DNA of 64,000 nucleotides, from NCBI GenBank assembly GCA_028291055.1, contig JAQGIP010000051.1:1-64000 (forward strand). The letters run 5' to 3'. A program made the position numbers and the translations under genes. The notes under the pieces are model-generated. The model was not told where the DNA came from and did not search any database. It worked only from the letters and a program-made list of their open reading frames with translations. Source of the stretch: Caulobacter sp. Lineage in GTDB: Bacteria > Pseudomonadota > Alphaproteobacteria > Caulobacterales > Caulobacteraceae. Of this stretch, positions 22,582-30,204 are shown piece after piece (positions within the stretch are counted from its first letter, which is position 1; each line of letters opens with the position of its first letter).

Positions 22582-22661
22582 GTGAGGCCTATCCCGCTCG
22601 CAGGCACAGCCATAGCGCGGGCCCTTGGGCCAGGGCTAGACCCGCCGCGCTCGCGGCGGCC

Positions 22662-23465
22662 CTAACCGATCCGGCTGGACATTCCGCCATCAACCGGCAG
22701 CACGACCCCGGTGATGAACCGCGCCTCGTCCGACGCCAGGAAGAGGGCCGCCTGGGCCGTGTCCCACGCATCGCCCATCTTCCCGCCCAGCGGCACCCTT
22801 GCCCCACGCGCGGCGCGCACTGCTTCCGGGTCCTGGCCCGTGGCCGCCGAGATCCCGGCCACGGCCATCGGCGTATCCATCAGCCCCATGGCGACGGCGT
22901 TGCAGCGCACGCCCTTGCCCGCGTTGGCCTGGGCCACCGACGTCGTCAGCCGGTTCACCGCCGCCTTTGACATCTCATAGGCCACCTGGTTTCCCCCCGC
23001 GATCCCGGCCAGGGAGGAGATGTTGACGATGGCCCCCGCACCCTGCTCGCGCATCAGCGGCAGCACCGCCTTGATGGTCAGCCACATGCCCTTGACGTTC
23101 ACCGTCATGATCCGGTCGAACGCCGCCTCTTCCAGCCGGTGCGCGGGCCCGTCACCGCCCCCGCCGATGCCGATGTTGTTGACCAGGATATCGAGCCGCC
23201 CCCAGCGCGCCTTGGCGGCCTCCACCAGCGCCGGCCCGGTGATCGCCTTGGTCCAGTCGCCCGTGTAGGACCAGGCCTTGCCGCCCTCCGCCTCGATCAT
23301 CTCCGCCGTCTCGGCCGCCCGGTCCCCATCGCGGTCGACGCAGATCACCTCCGCCCCCTCGCGGGCGAACAGCATCGAGATGGCGCGGCCGTTGCCGATG
23401 GTCTCGCCGGGCGTCTGGCCGGCGCCCATGACGATGACCGACTTGCCCCCCAGGCGGCCGGCCAC
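22662..23465 (-). CDS. SDR family NAD(P)-dependent oxidoreductase
   Basis: A 267-aa short-chain dehydrogenase. The nucleotide motif is VIVMGAGQTPGETIGNG (an atypical TGxxxGxG-like loop), followed by NNIGIGGGG in place of NNAG, catalytic Ser in VNISSLAGIAGGNQVAYEMS with Tyr and Lys of the YxxxK motif (YEMSK), and C-terminal FITGVVLPVDGGMSSRIG. The start is GTG 23465, which lies 2 bp past the stop of the carboxymuconolactone-decarboxylase-like gene and is thus co-transcribed with it. The pairing suggests oxidation of a ring or alicyclic intermediate. The substrate is not known. Confidence 0.88.
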   Translation of the reverse strand: MAGRLGGKSVIVMGAGQTPGETIGNGRAISMLFAREGAEVICVDRDGDRAAETAEMIEAEGGKAWSYTGDWTKAITGPALVEAAKARWGRLDILVNNIGIGGGGDGPAHRLEEAAFDRIMTVNVKGMWLTIKAVLPLMREQGAGAIVNISSLAGIAGGNQVAYEMSKAAVNRLTTSVAQANAGKGVRCNAVAMGLMDTPMAVAGISAATGQDPEAVRAARGARVPLGGKMGDAWDTAQAALFLASDEARFITGVVLPVDGGMSSRIG

Positions 23466-23467
23466 TC

Positions 23468-24040
23468 TCAGAAGCCCTTCAGGTCGGGATCCAGCGTCTG
23501 GCCCTCGTCCAGCTGCACCCCGAAGCTGTTTAAGATCATCGACACCTGGGTGTACTGGCCGGCGGTGAACACCACATCCATCCGCTGCTTGTCGCTGAAA
23601 TGCTTGCCCAGCGCCGCCCAGGTGGCGTCGGTGATGAAGTGGTCGCGGTTCAACTCGTCCGCCGCCAGGATCAGCGCCGCCTCCGCCGGCGTCCAGCCGG
23701 GCGCATCGGCGCCGGCCTTGATGTTCTCGATCTCCGCCGCGCTCAACCCGCTCTCCAGCCCGATACGGTGATGCTGCGTCCACTCATAGCCGGACTTGCA
23801 CAGGTAGCCGATGCGCAGGATGACGATCTCGCGTTCGCGCGCCGGCAGCCCGTTGCGCCGCGACAGCACATAACCGCCCCAGGTATTGAAGGCCTTCAGC
23901 GCCTTGGGCTCGCGCGCCAGGGTGCGGAAGATGTTGAGCACCCCCAGCTTGCCGCCCCGCACTGGCTCCAGCGCCTCGGCCTGATCGGCGCTCAGTTCGC
24001 TATCGGTGAGGGGCGCCACGCGCGCCTTGGTCAGCCTCAT
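23468..24040 (-). CDS. Carboxymuconolactone decarboxylase/AhpD-like protein
   Basis: A 190-aa all-helical protein of the CMD/AhpD family: GVLNIFRTLAREPKALKAFN, LPAREREIVILRIGYLCKSG, YEWTQHHRIGLESGLSAAEI and QVSMILNSFGVQLDEG. AhpD-type members have a CxxC. Here the segment is YLCKSGYEW, with one Cys, so peroxidase activity is unlikely and a decarboxylase or hydrolase-like role is more plausible. ATG 24040 is used, because the frame extension further up is part of the intergenic repeat. It is first of a two-gene operon with the SDR. Confidence 0.82.
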   Translation of the reverse strand: MRLTKARVAPLTDSELSADQAEALEPVRGGKLGVLNIFRTLAREPKALKAFNTWGGYVLSRRNGLPAREREIVILRIGYLCKSGYEWTQHHRIGLESGLSAAEIENIKAGADAPGWTPAEAALILAADELNRDHFITDATWAALGKHFSDKQRMDVVFTAGQYTQVSMILNSFGVQLDEGQTLDPDLKGF

Positions 24041-24069
24041 CCCGCATCTCCCGTTTTTGTTTGTTGGTA

Positions 24070-24156
24070 GGAAAGTAGGGACACACACCTATTTCCGGCA
24101 AGCGCCGTGAAGCGTTGCCGGCATCGACCGGAAATAGGTGTGTGTCCCTACTTTCC
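24070..24156. repeat. Perfect 29-bp inverted repeat
   Basis: The arm 24070-24098 (starting GGAAAGTAGGGACACACACC) and the arm 24128-24156 are exact reverse complements over 29 bp, with a 29-bp spacer that itself folds (GGCAAGCGC / GCGTTGCC). It lies between the CMD-like gene and the GIY-YIG gene. The GGGACACACACCTATTTCC core resembles REP-like elements mobilised by RAYT (Y1) transposases. Confidence 0.75.
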
Positions 24157-24170
24157 CGCGCCGCCGCCCG

Positions 24171-24515
24171 TCAGCTGTGGACCGGGCCGGCCCCAAGCGC
24201 CTCGCGCCAATGCTTCTCACGCGCCTTCAACAGGTCGCTCAGACCCAGGGGCGTCAGATCGGTATCGTCGATCTCCTCGAGCACCTCATAGCTGAAGGCC
24301 TCCGCCCCATGGTCCTTCCACGCCTGCGCCATGTCGGCCCGCCGATGGCTGCCCAGCCGCAGCGAAAACCACAGGCTGTTCTTCTGGCTCTCGAGATTGG
24401 GCGTCGCCGCCACCCACATCTGTCCCGTGGGCGCGCACCGCACCGCGAACACCCCGCGATCACGCTTGCGCTCCTTGTAGGCCTGGACGAGATCGCGCTT
24501 GCGGGAGGAGGACAT
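24171..24515 (-). CDS. Small divergent GIY-YIG-family protein
   Basis: A 114-aa protein that fits the short GIY-YIG nuclease-like family of Caulobacterales: GVFAVRCAPTGQMWVAATPN (degenerate GIY...YIG), SLWFSLRLGSHRRADMAQAW, AFSYEVLEEIDDTDL and LKAREKHWREALGAG. Because both GIY and YIG are altered, catalytic activity is uncertain. ATG 24515 follows GGGAGGAGGAC, a strong ribosome site. It is flanked on both sides by long inverted repeats, and it could be a domesticated relative of a mobile-element nuclease. Confidence 0.75.
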   Translation of the reverse strand: MSSSRKRDLVQAYKERKRDRGVFAVRCAPTGQMWVAATPNLESQKNSLWFSLRLGSHRRADMAQAWKDHGAEAFSYEVLEEIDDTDLTPLGLSDLLKAREKHWREALGAGPVHS

Positions 24516-24563
24516 GACGGCTGGATAGCCGATAATATCACCCGGGTAAATACCTCTGAATCT

Positions 24564-24705
24564 CCGCTCATCCCGACGAAAGTCGGGATCCATCGTGAAT
24601 TCGATGATTGCCCCAGGCCTTGGGTGACAGGACGCGCGCTATGCACCTTTGCAGCGCATCAACTTCGCACGCCCTATGGATCCCGACTTTCGTCGGGACG
24701 AGCGG
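24564..24705. repeat. 30-bp inverted repeat with internal hairpins
   Basis: The arms 24564-24593 and 24676-24705 are reverse complements with one mismatch. Each contains its own hairpin TCCCGAC-GAAA-GTCGGGA. Weaker pairing continues outside the arms. The 82-bp spacer is less GC-rich. It belongs to the set of long intergenic palindromes of this window. Confidence 0.75.
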
Positions 24706-24713
24706 TCTGAGTA

Positions 24714-25814
24714 TTACCCCCGCAAGGCCTTCGATATCCCCGCCAGCCCCGCCTCCAGCTCGTCGCTTGTCGGCCACCCATAGCCCAGCCGGAAGTGCGT
24801 ATCCGGCATCTCGAACCAATGCCCCGGCCCCACATAGGTCCCCTGCTCTTCCAGCAGCCGCCGGTAGAAACCCTCCGTCCCGCCGGCCGGCTCCTCGATC
24901 ATGCGGGGGAAGCACACCACACCGCCCGAGGGCTTCACCCACTCCAGCAACGGCTCCCCAGCCATCCAGTCGCTGATCAGCTCCAGCCGCCGTTTCATCT
25001 CCACCAGCCGGGGCCCCAGGATCGCCCCGCGCCCCGCGAACACCCGCTCGGCCACCCATTCGTCGATGACGCTGCCGCAGATGCTGATCTGCTCCTTGGC
25101 CGCCAGGAAGATCTCCTGAAGCGCCGGGTCGCGGGTGATCAGCCACCCCACCCGGATGCCCGGCACGCCGTAGGCCTTCGACAGCGACGACACGCTGATC
25201 ACATGCGTCCCCAGCGTCGCCGCCAGCGGCGGCTTGTCCACGAACGACAGGTCGCGATAGGTCTCGTCCACCAGCAGACAGCAGCTGTTGGCGGCAGCCA
25301 GCTCGGCCAGCCGCGTCAGTTCCTCCGTAGTCATCATCACCCCGGTCGGATTGTGCGGATTGGTGACGCTGATCAGCTTGGTGGCCGTGCTGATCGCCGC
25401 CTCCACCCGCTCGAAATCGATGCGGAAGCCGTCCTCGAAGCTCAGGTCGATATGGCTGACCCCACAGCCGATGGCCCGGGGTGTTTCGATGTTGGTCGCA
25501 TAGTTGGGCCGGATCACCACCAGATGGTCCTGAGGCCCCAGCAGCGCCGTGGAGATGATGAACAGCGCCCCGGCCGCCCCCGTCGTCACCAGCACGTCGT
25601 CGGGACTAAGTCCCTCGCCCTCCGACGCGATCATCGCCCTCAGGCCCGACGGCCCGCGATGCTCGCCGTACAGCAGCGGCATGTCCGGTATGGTCAGCCC
25701 CAGGTCCGACAGCCGCTGGTCGGCCACCGAACTCTCGGAGAGATTGAAGCGGATATTGCCGTAGCCATACTCCTCCGGGCTCTCCACCTCGATCGGCATC
25801 CGGACGTATCGCAT
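24714..25814 (-). CDS. PLP-dependent class I/II aminotransferase
   Basis: A 366-aa fold-type I PLP enzyme. Motifs are VLVTTGAAGALFIISTALLG, VIRPNYATNIETPRAIGCGV, KLISVTNPHNPTGVMMT (Asn of NPHNPTG), LLVDETYRDLSF (Asp binding the pyridine N), SVSSLSKAYGVPGIRVGWLI (Lys Schiff base in SLSKAYG) and a C-terminal Arg in HFRLGYGW for the substrate carboxylate. The start MRYVRMPIEVE at 25814 is preferred because upstream residues are non-homologous. It is probably an aspartate/aromatic-type aminotransferase or a capreomycidine-synthase-like relative. Substrate is unknown. Confidence 0.87.
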   Translation of the reverse strand: MRYVRMPIEVESPEEYGYGNIRFNLSESSVADQRLSDLGLTIPDMPLLYGEHRGPSGLRAMIASEGEGLSPDDVLVTTGAAGALFIISTALLGPQDHLVVIRPNYATNIETPRAIGCGVSHIDLSFEDGFRIDFERVEAAISTATKLISVTNPHNPTGVMMTTEELTRLAELAAANSCCLLVDETYRDLSFVDKPPLAATLGTHVISVSSLSKAYGVPGIRVGWLITRDPALQEIFLAAKEQISICGSVIDEWVAERVFAGRGAILGPRLVEMKRRLELISDWMAGEPLLEWVKPSGGVVCFPRMIEEPAGGTEGFYRRLLEEQGTYVGPGHWFEMPDTHFRLGYGWPTSDELEAGLAGISKALRG

Positions 25815-25869
25815 GGCATCCCCCTGGTCAGCCCGCAGGCTGGGGAGATCGCCGATCCCGGTCAAGCGG

Positions 25870-26565
25870 TCAGTGCTTGGCGCCCACCAGCACCGGGCTG
25901 GCCCGGTAGAACTGCGGGAACGACTTCCGCAGATTGGCGATCTTCGGCAGGTCGTAGCTGCTGATGTAGCTGCTCTCCGGATGCAGGGTCAGATAGTCCT
26001 GGTGATAGGCCTCGGCGTTGTAGAAGCCCACCAGCGGATCGACCCGGGTGACGATCCTCGACTTGAACGCATGCGCCTTGTCCAGCTGGGCGATGTAGGC
26101 CTGCGCGACCCGCTTCTGGTCGGGGTTCGTATAGAAGATCTCGTTGCGGTATTGCGTGCCCTGGTCGGGATATTGCGCGTTCAGCTGGGTCGGATCGGTC
26201 GCCACCGAGAAGAAGATCTGCAGCAGCTGGCCATAGGAGATCTGGGCGGGATCGAACACCACCCGCACCGACTCCGCATGGCCCGTACTGCCGCCGCTCA
26301 CCGTCTCATAGTCGGCGGTGTCGGCCGCGCCGCCCGCATAGCCGGACACCGCGCTTTTGACGCCCTTCACATGCTGGAACACCCCCTGCACGCCCCAGAA
26401 GCAGCCGCCGGAGAAGACGGCCACCTGGGTGGGGCCGCCACGCGGCGCGTCCACGGCGGGCGCCGGCAGCGCCGCCGCCGAGGCGGGGCCCGGCGCACAG
26501 GCGCTGGCCGCCAGCGACAGGGCCACGGCGAGGGAGGTCAGGATCGAGGGTTTCAGGAAGCGCAT
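25870..26565 (-). CDS. msrA: Peptide-methionine (S)-S-oxide reductase MsrA, exported
   Basis: A 231-aa MsrA with catalytic Cys in VAVFSGGCFWGVQGVFQHVK, then GYAGGAADTADYETVSGGST, GHAESVRVVFDPAQISYGQL, FFSVATDPTQLNAQYPDQGT, QYRNEIFYTNPDQ and FYNAEAYHQDYL. It reduces methionine-S-sulfoxide in proteins. Residues 1-32 form a signal peptide with a possible lipidation Cys (LAASACAPG), so it acts in the periplasm. It lies 29 bp downstream of msrB in the same direction, giving an exported MsrB-MsrA repair pair. Confidence 0.93.
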   Translation of the reverse strand: MRFLKPSILTSLAVALSLAASACAPGPASAAALPAPAVDAPRGGPTQVAVFSGGCFWGVQGVFQHVKGVKSAVSGYAGGAADTADYETVSGGSTGHAESVRVVFDPAQISYGQLLQIFFSVATDPTQLNAQYPDQGTQYRNEIFYTNPDQKRVAQAYIAQLDKAHAFKSRIVTRVDPLVGFYNAEAYHQDYLTLHPESSYISSYDLPKIANLRKSFPQFYRASPVLVGAKH

Positions 26566-26594
26566 GGCGGGTCTTGGGCTCTCAAAGGTCAGGA

Positions 26595-27092
26595 TCAGGC
26601 GGCGTGGAAGCGCAGGGCGACGCCGTTCATGCAGTAGCGCTTGCCGGTCGGCGGCGGGCCGTCGTCGAACACATGGCCCAGGTGGCCGGCGCACTGGCGG
26701 CACGACACCGCCGTGCGGTCCATGCCCAGGGTGCTGTCGTTGGACACCACCACCGCATTGGGGATCGGCGCCCAGAAGCTCGGCCAGCCGGTGCCGGAGT
26801 GGAACTTGGTCGACGACTTGTAGAGCGGCAGGTCGCAGCCGGCGCAGGCATAGGTCCCCTTGCGCTCCTCCGCGTCCAGCGGGCTGGACCCGGCCCGCTC
26901 GGTGCCCGCCTGGCGCAGCACGTTATAGGCCGCCGGGCTCAGCCGCTTGCGCCACTCCGCGTCGCTCAGCTTGAAGGTGGCCGCCTGCGCCACCGCGCTC
27001 GACGCCGCCTGGCCCTTGCAGGCCGAGGCCGCGAAGGCCGCGGCACCCAGCAACAGGCCGCTGCTCAGCAAGGCTCTGCGATCCATGGTCAT
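26595..27092 (-). CDS. msrB: Peptide-methionine (R)-S-oxide reductase MsrB, exported
   Basis: A 165-aa MsrB: FKLSDAEWRKRLSPAAYNVL, GTYACAGCDLPLYKSSTKFH (zinc CxxC), GTGWPSFWAPI, CRQCAGHLGHVFDDGPPPTG (second zinc CxxC) and catalytic Cys in KRYCMNGVALRFHAA. It reduces methionine-R-sulfoxide. The N-terminus MTMDRRALLSSGLLLGAAAF is Tat-like (twin Arg plus hydrophobic stretch), followed by a small-residue region (AASACKG), predicting export. ATG 27092 starts the operon msrB-msrA. The gene is divergent from the LuxR-type regulator at 27249. Confidence 0.93.
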   Translation of the reverse strand: MTMDRRALLSSGLLLGAAAFAASACKGQAASSAVAQAATFKLSDAEWRKRLSPAAYNVLRQAGTERAGSSPLDAEERKGTYACAGCDLPLYKSSTKFHSGTGWPSFWAPIPNAVVVSNDSTLGMDRTAVSCRQCAGHLGHVFDDGPPPTGKRYCMNGVALRFHAA

Positions 27093-27248
27093 GTGAAGGC
27101 TCCGATCCGGTCTGCCCCCTAGTTCGCCGCTTGGGGACGCGAGGTTACAGGACCATACGCGCAATTCGCGGCGCAGGTTCACCGGCCCCCACGCCACCCC
27201 TCCGGTGTCCCGCGTTGACCGCCGCGCGGGATGCCGCACAATCGGCCC

Positions 27249-27662
27249 ATGACCCGCACCGTCATCGTCTGGGCCCTCGTGCTGGCCGCCGCCGCCTTCG
27301 CGCTGCAGTGGCTCCAGTTCGAGTACGTCACGCGGGCCTTCCCTCGCGAGATCTACATCGGCCTGATCGCCACCGCCTTCGCCGCCGGCGGCGTGTGGGT
27401 AGGCTGGAAACTGACCGCGCGCGCCGCCCCTGCCCCCTTCGCGCGCAACGCCGCCGCCCAGGCTTCGCTGGGCCTCACCGGCCAGGAGATGAAGGTGCTG
27501 GAATGCCTGGCCGCCGGCCAGTCCAACAAGGAGATCGCCCGCACCCTCGGCCTGTCGCCCAACACCGTGAAGACCCACGCCGCCAACCTGTTTTCCAAGC
27601 TGGAGGTCGCGCGCCGCACCCAGGCCGTCAGCAAGGCCCGCGACCTGCATCTGATCCCCTGA
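27249..27662 (+). CDS. Membrane-anchored LuxR-type HTH regulator
   Basis: A 137-aa protein with two predicted TM helices (VIVWALVLAAAAFALQWLQF, and YIGLIATAFAAGGVWVGWKL) and a C-terminal LuxR/GerE HTH (LTGQEMKVLECLAAGQSNKE, IARTLGLSPNTVKTHAANLF, SKLEVARRTQAV). There is no receiver domain. Regulators of this compact kind act from the inner membrane. It is divergent from msrBA with a 156-bp gap and followed by a DUF4199 gene in the same direction, so it could regulate either. No target site is apparent. Confidence 0.85.
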   Translation: MTRTVIVWALVLAAAAFALQWLQFEYVTRAFPREIYIGLIATAFAAGGVWVGWKLTARAAPAPFARNAAAQASLGLTGQEMKVLECLAAGQSNKEIARTLGLSPNTVKTHAANLFSKLEVARRTQAVSKARDLHLIP

Positions 27663-27775
27663 CCCCACGCCGAAACGGGTGAAACCCACGAACTCACCCT
27701 TTCGGGCGATACCTTCAGTTCCGCTTTCCCATGATGGTCCGGCATCCGCACAGCCGAACGCAAAGGAACACCGGC

Positions 27776-28315
27776 ATGCTCCGCATCATCCTCACCTACG
27801 GCCTGATCTCCGGCGTCGTCATCATCCTGGGCACGCTGGCCTCCATCTTCCTGACCGGCGGCCACCATTCCAGCGTCTGGCTGGGCTACCTGATCATGCT
27901 GGTCGGCCTGTCCTCCATCCTGGTCGCCGTGAAGCAGTACCGCGACCAGACGCTGGGCGGCGTCATCAAGTTCACCACCGCCCTCGGCATCGGCCTGGGC
28001 ATCGCGCTCGCCGCCACGCTGGCCTACGTCCTGGTCTGGGAGGCCTATCTGGCCGCCACCCACTACACCTTCATGGACCAGTATATTTCCGCCACCCTGG
28101 CCGCCAAACGCGCCGCCGGCGTCACCGGCGCAGCCTACGCCAAGGCTGTCCAGGAGACGGAAGCCATGCGCGCCATGTACGCCAATCCGTTGCTGCGCAT
28201 GGCGATGACCGCGATCGAGATCCTCCCCGTCGGCCTGCTCGTCGCCCTCGTCACCGCCGTGCTGGTGCGCAACCCGAAGTTCCTCCCCGCGCGCTCGCGT
28301 CCCGCCGCCGCCTGA
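27776..28315 (+). CDS. DUF4199 membrane protein
   Basis: A 179-aa inner-membrane protein with four predicted TM segments (ILTYGLISGVVIILGTLASI, SVWLGYLIMLVGLSSILVAV, ALGIGLGIALAATLAYVLVW, AIEILPVGLLVALVTAVLVR) and the family block VKQYRDQTLGGVIKFTTALG, typical of DUF4199. Function is unknown. ATG 27776 follows AAAGGAACACCGGC. A GC-rich hairpin lies 10 bp past the stop. Confidence 0.85.
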   Translation: MLRIILTYGLISGVVIILGTLASIFLTGGHHSSVWLGYLIMLVGLSSILVAVKQYRDQTLGGVIKFTTALGIGLGIALAATLAYVLVWEAYLAATHYTFMDQYISATLAAKRAAGVTGAAYAKAVQETEAMRAMYANPLLRMAMTAIEILPVGLLVALVTAVLVRNPKFLPARSRPAAA

Positions 28316-28324
28316 GCCCCTAAA

Positions 28325-28352
28325 GGCGCCGCTTGAGTTCCCAAGCGGCGCC
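28325..28352 (+). terminator. Hairpin, probable transcription terminator
   Basis: GGCGCCGCTTG (28325-28335) and CAAGCGGCGCC (28342-28352) form a perfect 11-bp stem with a 6-nt loop right after the DUF4199 stop. There is no U-run, so it may work with Rho or only protect the 3' end. Confidence 0.65.
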
Positions 28353-28369
28353 CGCTCTACAACGCCCGT

Positions 28370-29179
28370 ATGGACACGCCCCGCCCCGACCTCGCCGCCA
28401 TGGACGCCATCTACCGTCTCGACGGCGCCCGGGTGGAAACCAGCCCCAACGCCGCCGGTCCCTGGGACGCCACCATGCAGCACGGCAGCGCCCCCACCGC
28501 GCTGTGCGCCTGGGCCGCCGAGGCCATCCCCACCGCCGTCCCGATGCAGGTGGCGCGCCTGACCATCGACCTGCTGCGCCCGGTCCCCGTGGCGCCCCTC
28601 GACATCGAGACCGCCGTCGTGCGCGAGGGAAAGAAGATCCAGCTGATCGCCATCAGCCTCAAGGCCAAGGGCGTCGAAGTGGCCCGCGCCAGCGTTCTGA
28701 AGGTTCGCCGCGCCGAGGTCGAACTGCCCGACACGGTCCACGACACCCCGCCCAACGCCACCCTGCCCCACCTCGTCGCCGCCCCCGACCCCTTCGGCGA
28801 CACCACCGCCAACCGCTTCGTCAGCGGGCTTCAAATGCGCGCCGGTCGCGGCGCCTTCCGCACCCCCGGCCCCGCCGCCATCTGGTTCAAGGCCGAGCGG
28901 CCCATCATCGAGGGCGAGGCCATCACCCCCCTCATGCGCGCCTGCATCACCGCCGACTTCTGCAACGGCAGCGCCTCCATGCTGCCGTGGGAGGACTACA
29001 CCTTCATCAACGGCGACCTGACCGTGAGCCTGGCCCGCTATCCGGTCGGCGACTGGGTGCTGCTCGACGCCGAGACCTGGCTGGGCGACCATGGCGGCGG
29101 CGTGGCCTTCGCGGGCTTGGCCGACGAACGCGGCTACTTCGGCCGCGCGGTGCAAAGCCTGGTGATCGAGAAACGCTGA
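28370..29179 (+). CDS. Acyl-CoA thioesterase family protein (TesB-like)
   Basis: A 269-aa double-hotdog thioesterase-like protein: SPNAAGPWDATMQHGSAPTA (AAGPWD..MQHG), VARLTIDLLRPVPVAPLDIE, SLKAKGVEVARASVLKVRRA, IWFKAERPIIEGEAITPLMR, CITADFCNGSASML and PVGDWVLLDAETWLGDHGGG. It should hydrolyse acyl-CoA thioesters, with the catalytic Asp likely in TADFCNG. It starts at ATG 28370, directly after the hairpin, and precedes the thioredoxin gene in the same direction. No substrate hint from context. Confidence 0.85.
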   Translation: MDTPRPDLAAMDAIYRLDGARVETSPNAAGPWDATMQHGSAPTALCAWAAEAIPTAVPMQVARLTIDLLRPVPVAPLDIETAVVREGKKIQLIAISLKAKGVEVARASVLKVRRAEVELPDTVHDTPPNATLPHLVAAPDPFGDTTANRFVSGLQMRAGRGAFRTPGPAAIWFKAERPIIEGEAITPLMRACITADFCNGSASMLPWEDYTFINGDLTVSLARYPVGDWVLLDAETWLGDHGGGVAFAGLADERGYFGRAVQSLVIEKR

Positions 29180-29218
29180 GCGCCTCCCTATATGTTCGTG
29201 GCTACACCGGAGCCCACC

Positions 29219-29656
29219 ATGTCCGACACGCCCACCATCCAGATCGTCTGCCCCCACTGCGACGCCACCAACCGCCTGCCCGCCGAGCGCGACGCCAAGG
29301 CGGCCAAATGCGGGCGCTGCCACCAGCCCCTGTTCGAGGGCAAGCCCGTGGCCCTGACCACCGAGCGCTTCCGCAAGCACGTGGCCAACTCCTCCATCCC
29401 CATCGTCGCCGACTTCTGGGCCGCCTGGTGCGGACCCTGCCGCGCCATCGCCCCGGTGTTCGAGCGCGCCGCCGCCGAACTCGAACCCAAGGCCCGCTTC
29501 GTGAAGGTCGACGTCGACGCCGAACCCGGCCTCTCCGCCCAGTACGGCGTGCGCTCCATCCCCGCGCTATTCCTGTTCAAGGACGGCAAGATCGCCGAAC
29601 AACAGGCCGGCCTCTCCGACGGCGGCCTCTTCAAGCGCTGGGTGGAAAACGCCTAG
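29219..29656 (+). CDS. trxC: Thioredoxin 2 (TrxC)
   Basis: A 145-aa thioredoxin with an N-terminal zinc ribbon: IVCPHCDATNRLPAERDAKA and KCGRCHQPLF (two CxxC), then VADFWAAWCGPCRAIAPVFE with active-site WCGPC, and the cis-Pro loop YGVRSIPALFLFKDGK. Thioredoxin 2 reduces cytoplasmic disulphides, often under oxidative stress. ATG 29219 is chosen because MSDTPTIQIVCPHC is the family N-terminus. Along with MsrA, MsrB and a free-Met-sulfoxide reductase in this window it fits a redox-repair theme, though they are separate units. Confidence 0.93.
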   Translation: MSDTPTIQIVCPHCDATNRLPAERDAKAAKCGRCHQPLFEGKPVALTTERFRKHVANSSIPIVADFWAAWCGPCRAIAPVFERAAAELEPKARFVKVDVDAEPGLSAQYGVRSIPALFLFKDGKIAEQQAGLSDGGLFKRWVENA

Positions 29657-29684
29657 AGTCCGGACACAACAGCCCCCCTACACT

Positions 29685-30083
29685 CCGCTCATCCCGCGAC
29701 CCGTAGGGAGGCGCGTAGCAGCCAAAGCGGGAACCCAGGCTTTTTAGCCAAGGCTTGCGGCCCCTGCTGACCGGTCGGGGAGCGAAGCGGAAGGAAGATT
29801 TTTCCACGGACCACAGGGACCACACCAACGCTATCCTGATGCGTGGAGCGTGTGGTCGCTCGCGATTGCTGATCGACTGCGTCGATGAAGGTCGGGGCCT
29901 GTCCGGAAGGCGTTGGTGTGGTCCCTGTGGTTCGTGGACAATATTTTGGGCCTAGGCGGCCGCGCGCCGAGAGCGGCTACACTTCGTACTGACCGGGACG
30001 GTGGGCCTTGCCGACCCAGCAAAGAAGCCTGGGTTCCCGCTTTGGCTGCTACGCGCCTCCCTGCGGGTCGCGGGGATGAGCGG
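29685..30083. repeat. Nested composite inverted repeat (about 400 bp)
   Basis: The outer arms (29685-29745 and 30021-30083) are about 60 bp each and pair with only a few differences. The inner arms (29803-29831 and 29910-29938) are 29 bp with one mismatch. The outer and inner arm sequences are unrelated. The whole gap between trxC and the sulfatase gene (29657-30204) contains no gene that I can support. It looks like one palindromic element inserted in another. Confidence 0.75.
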
Positions 30084-30204
30084 GCGCGTTTGGGGCATCC
30101 AGTTGGGTACAGACCTAGCACGTTCCCCATCCTGGGGATGTCTTCGCCTCGACCTCGCCGGTTTTGTCACCTAGCGTGCCAGTACCAACGCGTGGAGTAG
30201 CTTC

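Noticed and set aside
24060-24720. Inverted repeats near the GIY-YIG gene as a CRISPR array or insertion sequence
   Set aside because: Only paired inverted arms, no spaced direct repeats, and the small gene is a degenerate GIY-YIG protein, not a transposase.
27353-29380. 675-codon minus-strand frame across LuxR, DUF4199 and thioesterase genes
   Set aside because: It runs antisense through three recognisable genes, has no homology pattern, and is explained by codon bias.
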